A stretch of DNA of 27,268 nt, taken from positions 1 to 27,268 of IMG/VR virus record IMGVR_UViG_3300047678_000047, one strand, 5' to 3'. Both the position numbers and the translations under genes were made by a program. The DNA comes from a virus. A model generated the notes under the pieces. The model did not search any database. It was given only the letters and a program-made list of their open reading frames with translations, and had not been told where the DNA came from. Below are positions 1-6,728 of this stretch, piece by piece. The stretch's first letter is position 1; the number at the start of each line of letters is the position of its first letter.

Positions 1-1087
1 GCCCTGCGCAGCGCATGTGCTGCAAGCCGCCGTTATAATTGCAATCCTCATACGTGTGAGCGACACCTCCGTCGTCAATCACACAGTAAGCCGTGGAACG
101 TGCATCGAACGCCGTTCGGACAACTGAGATTCTGTTTGTGTAGCCCTGCGATGCAGTCGGGTACGCTGCCATATCGCCGCCGTTCACTAACCACAGCTCT
201 GCGGTGATCGCGTTTTCGAGGAAGCAGTCCTCAAGTACAGACACCTCTGTCTGGTTGAATACAACGTTGTATTTGAACCCGTAGACAAAGACGTTCTTCA
301 GGGTGACGAAGTGGCCGCCGACCTGAAGGAACCCTATGCCGGTGTTGCCTGCGTTGCTGGCATAGATGCCCATGCTGTCGATGGACACCAGAGCGTTCGT
401 GCTGGAGTTGATGGGGTTGATCGAAGTGAACCCGCCGCTAACGCTGGTGAACTTCACCAGTGAGGCCCGCTGGCCCGCGCCTCGCAGCGTCACATTGTTC
501 GGAATGGCGATGTTGCCTGACGCGCACAGGTACGTGCCAGGCGGGAACCACAGTTCGCCGCCGGTTCCTGAGTTCAGTGCACCGACAGCGGCGAGAGCAG
601 CGGTGATCGCCGCACTGTCGTCTGTCGCGTTGTCTCCAGCGGCGCCGAAGTCTTTGACGCTGATCGTGTCGGATAGCTTGTCTTCGACCCAGCGGGCAAC
701 TGAGCCGGAGCCGCTCTGCTGGAACCCGATTAGGTCTGAGCCGCCGGGGGCTGCGTAGGCTGCCGAGAGGGCCGTCACGCCGTCGCTTATTCCATCGGCC
801 CGCCGAGTCCAGATAGTCGCTCCTGCGGCAGTCTTCAGCGCCAGGTCGTAGCCGCCAGGGGTCAGGAACAGCGGGGCGGGTAGTTCGCCGCGTGCGTTTA
901 GGGCAATGTAGAGGCCGCCCAGGCCATCGGACACGTAGGTGTGCGGGACCGAGGCTGCTGCGTCGGTGTAGGCGACCTTTTGCGTGGTCGTGCCAGGAGC
1001 GTAGGTGTAAAGTCTGTAGTTCGCCGCAGGCAAACCTGCATCGGTGAACTGCTGGACGTTAAAAACGCCTGAAAGGCTCGCTGTCAT
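1..1087 (-). CDS. Tailspike protein with pectate-lyase-like beta-helix (C-terminus cut by window edge)
   Basis: An open frame starts at ATG 1087 and runs off the left edge after 362 residues without a stop. Residues about 1-110 (LYTYAPGTTTQKVAYTD, then VSDGLGGLYIALNARG) look like the N-terminal virion-attachment domain seen in many podovirus tailspikes. Residues 144-157 (VKDFGAAGDNATDD) followed by LWFPPGTYLC at 179-188 are the hallmark entry into a right-handed beta-helix of the pectate-lyase superfamily (Pectate_lyase_3 type). Such proteins bind and usually cleave or deacetylate surface polysaccharide at the tail tip. The gene follows the third ejection-protein gene, the place of gene 9 in P22. 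A weak AAAG ribosome site precedes the start, behind a small hairpin that is also found before the coat gene. Substrate and catalytic residues cannot be assigned because the C-terminal part is missing. Confidence 0.88.
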   Translation of the reverse strand, partial: MTASLSGVFNVQQFTDAGLPAANYRLYTYAPGTTTQKVAYTDAAASVPHTYVSDGLGGLYIALNARGELPAPLFLTPGGYDLALKTAAGATIWTRRADGISDGVTALSAAYAAPGGSDLIGFQQSGSGSVARWVEDKLSDTISVKDFGAAGDNATDDSAAITAALAAVGALNSGTGGELWFPPGTYLCASGNIAIPNNVTLRGAGQRASLVKFTSVSGGFTSINPINSSTNALVSIDSMGIYASNAGNTGIGFLQVGGHFVTLKNVFVYGFKYNVVFNQTEVSVLEDCFLENAITAELWLVNGGDMAAYPTASQGYTNRISVVRTAFDARSTAYCVIDDGGVAHTYEDCNYNGGLQHMRCAG

Positions 1088-1115
1088 GATCTTTACGACG
1101 CCATCACGGCGCTGG
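1088..1115 (-). promoter_or_regulatory. Leader hairpin upstream of tailspike, near-copy of the coat-gene leader
   Basis: On the minus strand this leader reads CCAGCGCCGTGATGGCGTCG, then TAAAGATC and the ATG. The CGCC/GGCG stem closes a five-base loop just upstream of an AAAG ribosome site. The leader of the coat gene (10901-10927) is the same apart from two single-base gaps and the last few bases. This suggests a mobile or duplicated translation/stability element. No other copy was noticed in the window. Confidence 0.45.
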
Positions 1116-1121
1116 TAAGTT

Positions 1122-1268
1122 GTGAGTTATACCGAATACTTGCTGCTGAAGTTGCTGGTACTTGCTGTGCTCGTGTTTGTGTGGCAGTTCTGGCGCGGAC
1201 TCACCGGCCGGAAGCCAGGGCAGTCGGAGCGCCACGGTAAATCAGCGGCGCAGCGGCATCGCCACTAG
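1122..1268 (+). CDS. Possible small membrane protein on the opposite strand
   Basis: A GTG at 1122, straight after an in-frame TAA, opens a 48-codon frame ending at TAG 1266-1268. Residues 7-24 (LLLKLLVLAVLVFVWQFW) form one clear transmembrane helix, followed by a strongly basic tail (RGLTGRKPGQSERHGKSAAQ). This charge pattern predicts N-out/C-in or inner-membrane anchoring with a cytoplasmic tail. The hydrophobic part lies exactly in the gap between the two minus-strand genes, and only the basic tail overlaps the end of the 577-residue gene. No good ribosome site is visible; GGTAAG is only two bases from the GTG. It would be one of very few plus-strand genes here. I do not recognise a family. 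It could be fortuitous, but the composition is not what a random antisense frame usually gives. Confidence 0.35.
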   Translation: MSYTEYLLLKLLVLAVLVFVWQFWRGLTGRKPGQSERHGKSAAQRHRH

Positions 1269-2934
1269 CCGCCAGCAGGTCAAGCAATGCATTTGGCTTG
1301 CCAGTCACGGCAGACCGGGCGGCATCGCTGCTCAGCAGCATGTTTGCACCTCGGCCAGCCGCTGCCGCAACAGGCAGGAAAGGCAGCGCCCCGAAGCCGT
1401 GAGCGGCCCCGGCCGCGCCACCGCCGATCATCAGCCGTTGAAGCGCGCCATGCGGGCTCTCTCTGGTCCGCATGAACTGCGCAGCGATGTCGGCAAGCTC
1501 TTGCAGATCGGGGTTGCCAATGTTCTTCATGTTGGCCAGCCGCGCAGCCGATACCCCGCCCTCAGCGCCATTCTGCGCAAGGTTTTCGAGGTCAAGCATG
1601 TTGCCGTACTGTTGGCGCAACGTCCCGAACTCCTGAGCTTGCTGCGGCCCCAGGCTGTCGTTCAGTGCATTCATGAGCGACTTCTTGAGATCGCGCGCAT
1701 AGAACGCTTCCGGCGTGTTCCGGTTGCCGATGCGATCGAGCGTCTTCTTGATGTTGTAGGCGGCCTGCCCGTCAATCTCTCCGGCAGCGCCCTTGGTCTG
1801 GATTTCGGCGATCTGCTTTCGGATGATGGAAGATGCCTCGGGGCCTAGCTCGTTGTTCGCCTGTGTTTCGGCGTCTGCAAGCGCGGTCTTGAAAGCCGGC
1901 GTCATCTTCACGGTGTTGGCTTGCAGCACCGTATCGAACTTGCCGCCCAAGTCGGAGGATGCGGCGCGAAGGGCTTGCGTCACGTTGTCAGAGTTCTGCC
2001 CGAACGTGCGTGACAGGGCGCGGTTCAGTCCCGTGCCCATAGCTTCCTCGGTCGCGGCCCGGCCGGAGAACGGAACGTAGTTCAGTGTGGCCGCCAGCGC
2101 GTTCAGCGGCTTGCTGTTGATGATGCGGTCGGCCGGGATTTCAATGCCGAGCTGCTGCGCACGATCAGCCAGATCGGCCACAGCCGAAGATGCGCGCGGC
2201 GCGATTGCGTTGCCGATGGCAGAGCCTGCTTTGGCGCCTGCGCTGCCGGCGATTTGCAATAGCTTGGGCGCAACAGCTCCGATTCCTGCGCCTGCTGCGG
2301 CTTGCGATGGATCAACAGCGCCAGCAGACAGGCCGCCATTGATCGCCCCACCGACAGCCCGCACCAGCGGATTCGCAATCCCGGTAGCCGCCCCGGCTTC
2401 CATACCGCCAGTGCGCATAGCCGTCAACAGGTTCGGGACGGCAGCGGCCACGCCAGGGGCGCGCGTCAGCATGTTTGCCGCAGCACCACCAGCCCCAAGC
2501 GTGCCCGCAACCTCGGCGCCCAATTTGCCGACCTTGTAGAGCAGCGAATCAGGCTGCGCGCCCCAATCCTTAAGCGTGGCGTCCATCGCATCGCGCCGGG
2601 CGCGATTGGATTCGAGCGACAACCCCTTGCCGTTCAGTGCATCCGATGCAATGTCAATCGGCGCAAGGATCGTCGCGCCGATGGAACCCGCACCACGCAC
2701 GCCGCCAGCAACTAGGTTGCCCGCGCCTTGTACGATGGGGGCGACTGCTTCCCCGAAGTCCCGGCCAGCGCCCATGACGGCATCGCCGATCTTGGACAGC
2801 AGAGACTGTGGCGCGACCGGCGCAACGGTAGTCCCGCCAAACTGCTTCGCCAGCGCGGCATAGTCGGGGGCAGACGCGGCCACGGCCGGCTGCGTCGTGC
2901 CTCCGTACTGCTTTGCCAGTTCCGCGTAGTCCAT
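1201..2934 (-). CDS. Large ejection (internal virion) protein, P22 gp16-like position
   Basis: The product has 577 residues and starts at ATG 2934, whose A is the last base of the upstream stop codon (TGATG). A GTG one codon earlier (2937) would give GTGA overlap instead. The N-terminus carries two copies of a motif, DYAELAKQYGGTT and DYAALAKQFGGTT, about 20 residues apart, which resembles short linear repeats in other phage virion proteins. Residues about 50-230 are rich in Gly/Ala with amphipathic and hydrophobic stretches, as expected for proteins that leave the capsid and enter the host envelope with the DNA. No lytic-transglycosylase or peptidase motif was recognised. It is third of three ejection-type genes before the tailspike, and its length is close to P22 gp16 (about 609). 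Function is inferred from position, length and composition. Confidence 0.65.
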   Translation of the reverse strand: MDYAELAKQYGGTTQPAVAASAPDYAALAKQFGGTTVAPVAPQSLLSKIGDAVMGAGRDFGEAVAPIVQGAGNLVAGGVRGAGSIGATILAPIDIASDALNGKGLSLESNRARRDAMDATLKDWGAQPDSLLYKVGKLGAEVAGTLGAGGAAANMLTRAPGVAAAVPNLLTAMRTGGMEAGAATGIANPLVRAVGGAINGGLSAGAVDPSQAAAGAGIGAVAPKLLQIAGSAGAKAGSAIGNAIAPRASSAVADLADRAQQLGIEIPADRIINSKPLNALAATLNYVPFSGRAATEEAMGTGLNRALSRTFGQNSDNVTQALRAASSDLGGKFDTVLQANTVKMTPAFKTALADAETQANNELGPEASSIIRKQIAEIQTKGAAGEIDGQAAYNIKKTLDRIGNRNTPEAFYARDLKKSLMNALNDSLGPQQAQEFGTLRQQYGNMLDLENLAQNGAEGGVSAARLANMKNIGNPDLQELADIAAQFMRTRESPHGALQRLMIGGGAAGAAHGFGALPFLPVAAAAGRGANMLLSSDAARSAVTGKPNALLDLLAASGDAAAPLIYRGAPTALASGR

Positions 2935-4403
2935 CACTTGATCCCGGCAGCAGCCTTGAACTTGGCCGCAGCGTCAGCAGTCGGGAATGTGTGAACCTGG
3001 CCGTCTGGCGTGGTGACGGAGTTGGATGGCGCTGCGGCGGCTCCGGTCGAGTAGTTCGGCAACGTCGAGTCAGGCAGTCCGGCCGCACGCCGCTGTTCAA
3101 GCAGGTTCGTCGCCTGCGCGCCCATCACGGCGCGGTAGTGCTGAATCGCGCCCTTCAACTGCGCCGGGCTCTTGGCGTTGTCAAACGCCGCCTTGGCTTC
3201 GTCACGCTCATTGCCGGTGCCGCCCCCCGCCACGATGGCTTTCACCACTTCCTGACCCACGATTGCCTTGATCGCGTCGAAGTTGGTGATGTTCGGCTGG
3301 CCGGACTGCGTGGCAAACCAATTCTGCACTTTGTTGACGACGGGACTGTTCCCGTTGTTCATGGCATCGGCCAGTTCGCCGAGCTGGTCAAGGTGGGCAT
3401 TCGCCGTCGAGACAGACCGCAGCGCGTTCCCGAGGTCGCCGGACGTGAACTTGAGCGCCGCGCCCTTCTTGGCGTCGTAGGTCGTCTCATCCCAGCCGGG
3501 ATACTTGGCCTGCACCTGCGACACGATGGCCGCGCGCTGCGGCGCCGTGAGTCGCTGAAGTGCCAGCGTCGGGTTCAGCCGGTTCTGCCCGAGCATGTCA
3601 ACTAGGCTGTCCATCGTGCCGCCGATCGGCTTGCCGGTGTTGTCTATGCCGGCCACCAGCAAGTCTTTGCCGATGTTCGCCGCGTTGTTGGCACGACTGG
3701 TGGCGTTGTTCATGCCAGTCGTCTGCAGGCTGGTCGCGTTCGTGGCCGCCGAACGCGCGGTTTCCTGGGCCTGCTTGAAGCGCTCCTGAATTGCTACACC
3801 TTGCGCAAGCATGCGGTCCTTCACAGCCTGAAACTGCGTCGGGTCTTGCTGGATTTGCGCCACGAGGGGGGCGATTCGGTCGAAGTCCAGGCCGCCGTTT
3901 TTTACGCCGTCAGCGGCCCATTGCGAGAAGTCTTGCGGGGTGCTGACGCTCTGGAGGCGCTTGATACTTTCGTCGTGCGCCGCGATGGCAGCAGCTTGAG
4001 TCTTGGACGCTGCATCAGCCTGCGCTTGCGCTGCTTTGCCCTGAGCTTCAGCGGTCTGGCCCTCTGTCAGGCCGCCCGCAAGCCGTTCCTTACGCATTGC
4101 ATAGCCACGGTCAGCCGTCAGCGGATCGCCGATAAGCCCGTTCTCAACATCCGCTGGGTTGACGTTGCCGCCAGGTGCATTGGCGCGCACGCGGGAATAG
4201 ACCGCCTGGATTGCGTTCTGCGTGGCGATGGCCTGCTGGGCCTGCTGCGCCGCCTGCTGTCGGGTGATCGCCTGGAGTGCGTTTTGCCCGAGCGTGTTCT
4301 GCAACTGGGCGTTCAGCAAGTCACGCCTGTCCATGTCGGCAGAGTAGTCCATCACGGACTTCGGCGGCTGCAGGTACTGCTGGAAGATTGAAGCGTCGGC
4401 CAT
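2934..4403 (-). CDS. Ejection (internal virion) protein, P22 gp20-like position
   Basis: The product has 489 residues from ATG 4403 (MADASIFQQYLQ). An upstream in-frame start at 4466 would add 21 basic residues and is less likely, because AGGCG seven bases before 4403 can act as a weak ribosome site. The N-terminal third is Gln/Ala-rich and helical (QAAQQAQQAIATQNA), and long helical segments continue to about residue 300. The C-terminus (VTTPDGQVHTFPTADAAAKF) resembles short tails seen in other phage structural proteins. It sits second in a trio with lengths close to P22 gp7, gp20 and gp16 and ends in one-base overlap with the next gene, so the three are probably translated together. The likely role is DNA delivery through the host envelope. 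No enzymatic motif is seen. Confidence 0.62.
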   Translation of the reverse strand: MADASIFQQYLQPPKSVMDYSADMDRRDLLNAQLQNTLGQNALQAITRQQAAQQAQQAIATQNAIQAVYSRVRANAPGGNVNPADVENGLIGDPLTADRGYAMRKERLAGGLTEGQTAEAQGKAAQAQADAASKTQAAAIAAHDESIKRLQSVSTPQDFSQWAADGVKNGGLDFDRIAPLVAQIQQDPTQFQAVKDRMLAQGVAIQERFKQAQETARSAATNATSLQTTGMNNATSRANNAANIGKDLLVAGIDNTGKPIGGTMDSLVDMLGQNRLNPTLALQRLTAPQRAAIVSQVQAKYPGWDETTYDAKKGAALKFTSGDLGNALRSVSTANAHLDQLGELADAMNNGNSPVVNKVQNWFATQSGQPNITNFDAIKAIVGQEVVKAIVAGGGTGNERDEAKAAFDNAKSPAQLKGAIQHYRAVMGAQATNLLEQRRAAGLPDSTLPNYSTGAAAAPSNSVTTPDGQVHTFPTADAAAKFKAAAGIK

Positions 4404-4413
4404 TACATTGCGC

Positions 4414-4591
4414 CTAGAATAGCGAAGCCGGACAAGTGCTATCAACACCGCCCGGCCTCTGACCAATCAGCGAAAGGACCGCATCATGGCTAAGACCGAT
4501 CTTACCGAAGAGGCCGCCGCCGCTCACTTGACGGCCAAACGACTGCTGCATAAGGGATGCACGATCTAGGGCGAACTTCACGAGCCTATCC
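4414..4591 (-). CDS. Small ORF between ejection genes, doubtful
   Basis: The frame from ATG 4591, overlapping the stop of the upstream ejection gene, to TAG 4414-4416 gives 58 or so residues (MDRLVKFALDRASLMQQSFG at its start). It fills the gap between two tightly packed minus-strand genes, which favours it. Its third-position GC content is visibly lower than in neighbouring genes, and the C-terminal half is not protein-like (Cys, Pro, Ser mixture), which counts against it. On the other strand the same stretch holds a 27-codon frame with a good ribosome site, reported separately. At most one is likely to be real. Confidence 0.25.
4486..4569 (+). CDS. 27-residue plus-strand ORF with good ribosome site, doubtful
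   Basis: AAAGGA lies eight bases before ATG 4486, and the frame MAKTDLTEEAAAAHLTAKRL... ends at TAG 4567-4569. The peptide is Ala-rich and helical with a basic end. It lies in the only noticeable gap between the ejection genes and runs against the operon. It may be a remnant of the 5' end of an inserted gene or an antisense microprotein. No family was recognised. Confidence 0.25.
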   Translation: MAKTDLTEEAAAAHLTAKRLLHKGCTI

Positions 4592-5278
4592 ATACCACGG
4601 ATCAGACACCGGGCCACCCCAAGAACCGGAAGACCCCGATCCACCCGTCCCACTGTTCCAGTTCACATAATCTGGCGACTTGGTTTGCCGCGTATAAAGC
4701 GCAGCAAGTTGGTTACCCGCACCGCCCCAAATAGAGCCTTGGGCGAGTTGCGCGGCGCCGGTTGCGTTGCCTTGGCTCTGAAGTATGCCGCTGATCGCGT
4801 TGGCAAGTCCAGCGCCAGCGGCAGCACTTCCGGCCGTCGCAGTCTGCCCGACACCGGCCAGCGCAGCCAAGCGGTTCAGGCGGTCCTGGCTTCGCTGGTA
4901 AGCCGCACCGTAGCCAGTCGTCGCGTAGTTTGTGCCGTACTGCGCCGCAGCTTTCATCGCTGCGCCAGATACCCGGCCGCCACTCGCCGCAAACTTCCGA
5001 TCAAGCGCCAACTGGCCCTGGTCAAGCCCGAACTGATAGCCAGGGTCCGACATGACATCGGCGGCCGTCGTCGGTTGATTGATGTCGGTCTGAAGCTGCC
5101 CGAGCGCGTCCACTCCCGCAGAACGGTATGGCGCATAGTCGGACCGCGTGAGGTCGAACTGCCGCCGCTGTTCGTCAATGGCAGCCTGCGAAGACTGCGA
5201 TTGAGAATCCGCAGCGTTGCTTGCAGCGTTAGAGCCAATCAGTGCGCCACCGACGATTGCGGCTGCGGTCCACGGCAT
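4586..5278 (-). CDS. Ejection protein of the 'DNA transfer protein' type, P22 gp7-like position
   Basis: The product has 230 residues with a strong ribosome site (AGGAGG seven bases before ATG 5278). The N-terminus (MPWTAAAIVGGALIGSNAAS) is a short Gly/Ala hydrophobic segment, followed by a Gln-rich helical region (QSSQAAIDEQRRQFDLTRSD) and the motif YAPYRSAGVDALGQLQ. This arrangement, a glycine-rich hydrophobic start and then RQFDLTR..APYR.AG..AL, is typical of phage proteins often annotated as DNA transfer or ejection proteins. The C-terminus is Gly/Ser-rich (GTGGSGSSGSWGG). Length matches P22 gp7 (about 229) and it is first of three such genes ahead of the tailspike. The family similarity is from memory and the role is inferred. 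Confidence 0.7.
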   Translation of the reverse strand: MPWTAAAIVGGALIGSNAASNAADSQSQSSQAAIDEQRRQFDLTRSDYAPYRSAGVDALGQLQTDINQPTTAADVMSDPGYQFGLDQGQLALDRKFAASGGRVSGAAMKAAAQYGTNYATTGYGAAYQRSQDRLNRLAALAGVGQTATAGSAAAGAGLANAISGILQSQGNATGAAQLAQGSIWGGAGNQLAALYTRQTKSPDYVNWNSGTGGSGSSGSWGGPVSDPWYG

Positions 5279-5279
5279 A

Positions 5280-5813
5280 TCAAGCCTCCTTGCGAACGCA
5301 CACGATCATCGTGATGCGCTCGTATTCGGTTGGATTCGTCACCCAGTGCGTGTGCTCGTTCTTGAACGAGTACAGATCGCCGGGCATGGCTTCGAGCGAT
5401 TCGCCGTCGAAGCAGAAAAGCTGACCTGGCGCACTCGTGATCTGCAAGGCAAACTTATCGTGCGCGTCGGCATGCCAGCCGCTGTCGTGGTGCGGCTTGC
5501 ATGTTCTGCCCGGCGGGATGCGCGTGATGAGCACGCCACCGAGGATTGACCCGCCCACAAGGCGCATGATGTCCAGGCATACCGCTTTCACGCCGAGGAT
5601 GTGGGCTGGCGCGTGCCACCTTGCGTCGTGCGGCTTCGTCGGGTCCTGATCCGCCTCTCCGTAACGCACCCAGATGTCGTCCAGCCCGTGATGCGGGCTT
5701 GCAGAGTCTTGCGTGCGTGCCCGATTCTGGTTCCACAACTCAGGGTGCTGGCGCAGTGCCCAGTGAATCGCAGACACAGGCACATCACGCCGGATTAGTT
5801 CGAGGCATTTCAC
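5280..5813 (-). CDS. 2-oxoglutarate/Fe(II)-dependent dioxygenase of the Asp/Asn beta-hydroxylase type
   Basis: The product has 177 residues from GTG 5813, which overlaps the upstream stop as GTGA. Longer in-frame starts exist but would run through the upstream gene. The core shows the jelly-roll signature: an H-x-D metal pair at His108/Asp110 (CKPHHDSGWHAD), a distal His at 154 or 156 (NEHTHWVTN) and a following Arg at 166 (YERITMIV) that fits the 2-oxoglutarate carboxylate. GQLFCFDGESLEAMPGDLYSF between them fits the usual turn (x-M-x-P-G-D) before the distal strand. The family hydroxylates protein side chains or small molecules using oxygen and 2-oxoglutarate. The target here is unknown. 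Its place among virion genes suggests modification of a phage structural protein or of a host protein during late infection. All expected metal ligands are present, so it is probably active. Confidence 0.8.
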   Translation of the reverse strand: MKCLELIRRDVPVSAIHWALRQHPELWNQNRARTQDSASPHHGLDDIWVRYGEADQDPTKPHDARWHAPAHILGVKAVCLDIMRLVGGSILGGVLITRIPPGRTCKPHHDSGWHADAHDKFALQITSAPGQLFCFDGESLEAMPGDLYSFKNEHTHWVTNPTEYERITMIVCVRKEA

Positions 5814-6010
5814 AGCAATCCCTCTTTCACCCGTGCGTCGCGCAAAGCCAACATCTCGTCGGCAATGGCCGCGCACTCTTCTCGCGTGCGCGGCTGCGCA
5901 GAATCCCGCGTGGTGCCGGGGTGCAGGCTCATACTGACCACGGAAGCGAGGTACACGTCCCAGGCTTGTCGGCGCATGGTCACCCATAGCGGGTCGTGAT
6001 CTTCGTTCAC
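5810..6010 (-). CDS. Small helical protein of unknown function
   Basis: The product has 66 residues from ATG 6010, with ATGA overlap to the upstream gene and GTGA overlap to the downstream oxygenase. It is charged and predicted helical (MRRQAWDVYLASVVSMSLHP early, TREECAAIADEMLALRDARV late). No motif was recognised. The perfect coupling at both ends supports a real gene that is made together with the oxygenase and might be its partner, but that is only positional. Confidence 0.7.
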   Translation of the reverse strand: MNEDHDPLWVTMRRQAWDVYLASVVSMSLHPGTTRDSAQPRTREECAAIADEMLALRDARVKEGLL

Positions 6011-6348
6011 GAGAAGTAGCTCCCCGACAGCATGTGCGCGGTGATCGACGTACTCGCGCTGGCCAACGCCTGCAGGAACGCGCCGGCAGGCATCACCGGA
6101 AGGTCAATGTCCAGGTAGTCATTCGCAGCAACGCTCTTAGCCTTCACAAAGGCGTTCCCGTCAGCGGCAGACCCGCCAGACGGAACCGCATACGCGGTGA
6201 CTGTGATCGGCCCTGCCGTGGTGTTGGTTAGACGCACTCGGCCGCCACGCAGAAGCATGGTCGTCGGAGTCGCCGGCACCGTGAATAGCGTAGCGGCCGA
6301 GGTCGTTAGAACCGTAGGCGCGAAGAAGTTGGAATAAGTGATGCTCAT
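6007..6348 (-). CDS. Small beta-rich virion protein, possible needle tip or fibre
   Basis: The product has 113 residues from ATG 6348, coupled by ATGA to both neighbours. Alternating hydrophobic and Thr/Ser residues (RVRLTNTTAGPITVTAYAVP and DYLDIDLPVMPAGAFLQALA) predict a single beta-sandwich domain of the sort seen in small tail or capsid accessory proteins. It has no signal peptide and no Cys. It follows a coiled-coil protein just after the gp10-like gene, where P22 encodes its tail needle gp26, so it could form a needle tip with that partner. No family was named with confidence. Confidence 0.6.
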   Translation of the reverse strand: MSITYSNFFAPTVLTTSAATLFTVPATPTTMLLRGGRVRLTNTTAGPITVTAYAVPSGGSAADGNAFVKAKSVAANDYLDIDLPVMPAGAFLQALASASTSITAHMLSGSYFS

Positions 6349-6728
6349 TGCAAGCGGTCCTCAATCTGCTGCACGCGCCCGGCAAGAGCGGAATCAATCC
6401 TGGGGCCGGCCTCCAGCCTCGCCACCAAGTCATCCAGCGCCGCAAGGAGCCTGTCCTGCGAAGCGCGGATCGACTCCAGCGCGTGCCGCATGTCATCCAC
6501 GTCCCGCACAAGTTCATCCGTCCTCGGATCGCTTGCTGCGCCACTCGGCACATCGCTCTCAAGAATCGCAACTAGGTCATCAACGGAAAGTGTGGATGTC
6601 CCACCGGCCCGCGTGAAGAGGCTCTGCGCGAGATACCGCAGCCATTCCGGATGGATCATCACCGGCTGGCCGTTGACATCCATCCCGATTGGGATCTGCG
6701 CTTTCGGAGGAATCAGCGTTGTTGTCAT
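6345..6728 (-). CDS. Coiled-coil tail protein, possible needle shaft
   Basis: The product has 127 residues from ATG 6728 (ATGA overlap with the gp10-like gene). The N-terminal part (HPEWLRYLAQSLFTRAGG, residues about 26-43) is a motif often found at the start of small phage tail proteins. From about residue 65 onward heptad-like Leu/Ile/Val spacing (DELVRDVDDMRHALESIRAS and onward to the end) predicts a coiled coil. Longer in-frame upstream starts would run antiparallel to nothing useful and lack coupling, so 6728 was chosen. By position it corresponds to the P22 needle gp26 but is shorter, and the next gene could supply a beta-structured tip. This is a hypothesis. Confidence 0.65.
   Translation of the reverse strand: MTTTLIPPKAQIPIGMDVNGQPVMIHPEWLRYLAQSLFTRAGGTSTLSVDDLVAILESDVPSGAASDPRTDELVRDVDDMRHALESIRASQDRLLAALDDLVARLEAGPRIDSALAGRVQQIEDRLQ

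Noticed and set aside
1162-1848. Plus-strand ORF of 228 codons opposite the large ejection protein
   Set aside because: It is a shadow of the minus-strand gene, with Arg/Gln/His-rich composition.
6161-6571. Minus-strand 136-codon ORF overlapping two small tail genes
   Set aside because: It overlaps two coupled genes in another frame and is Arg/Trp-rich noise.
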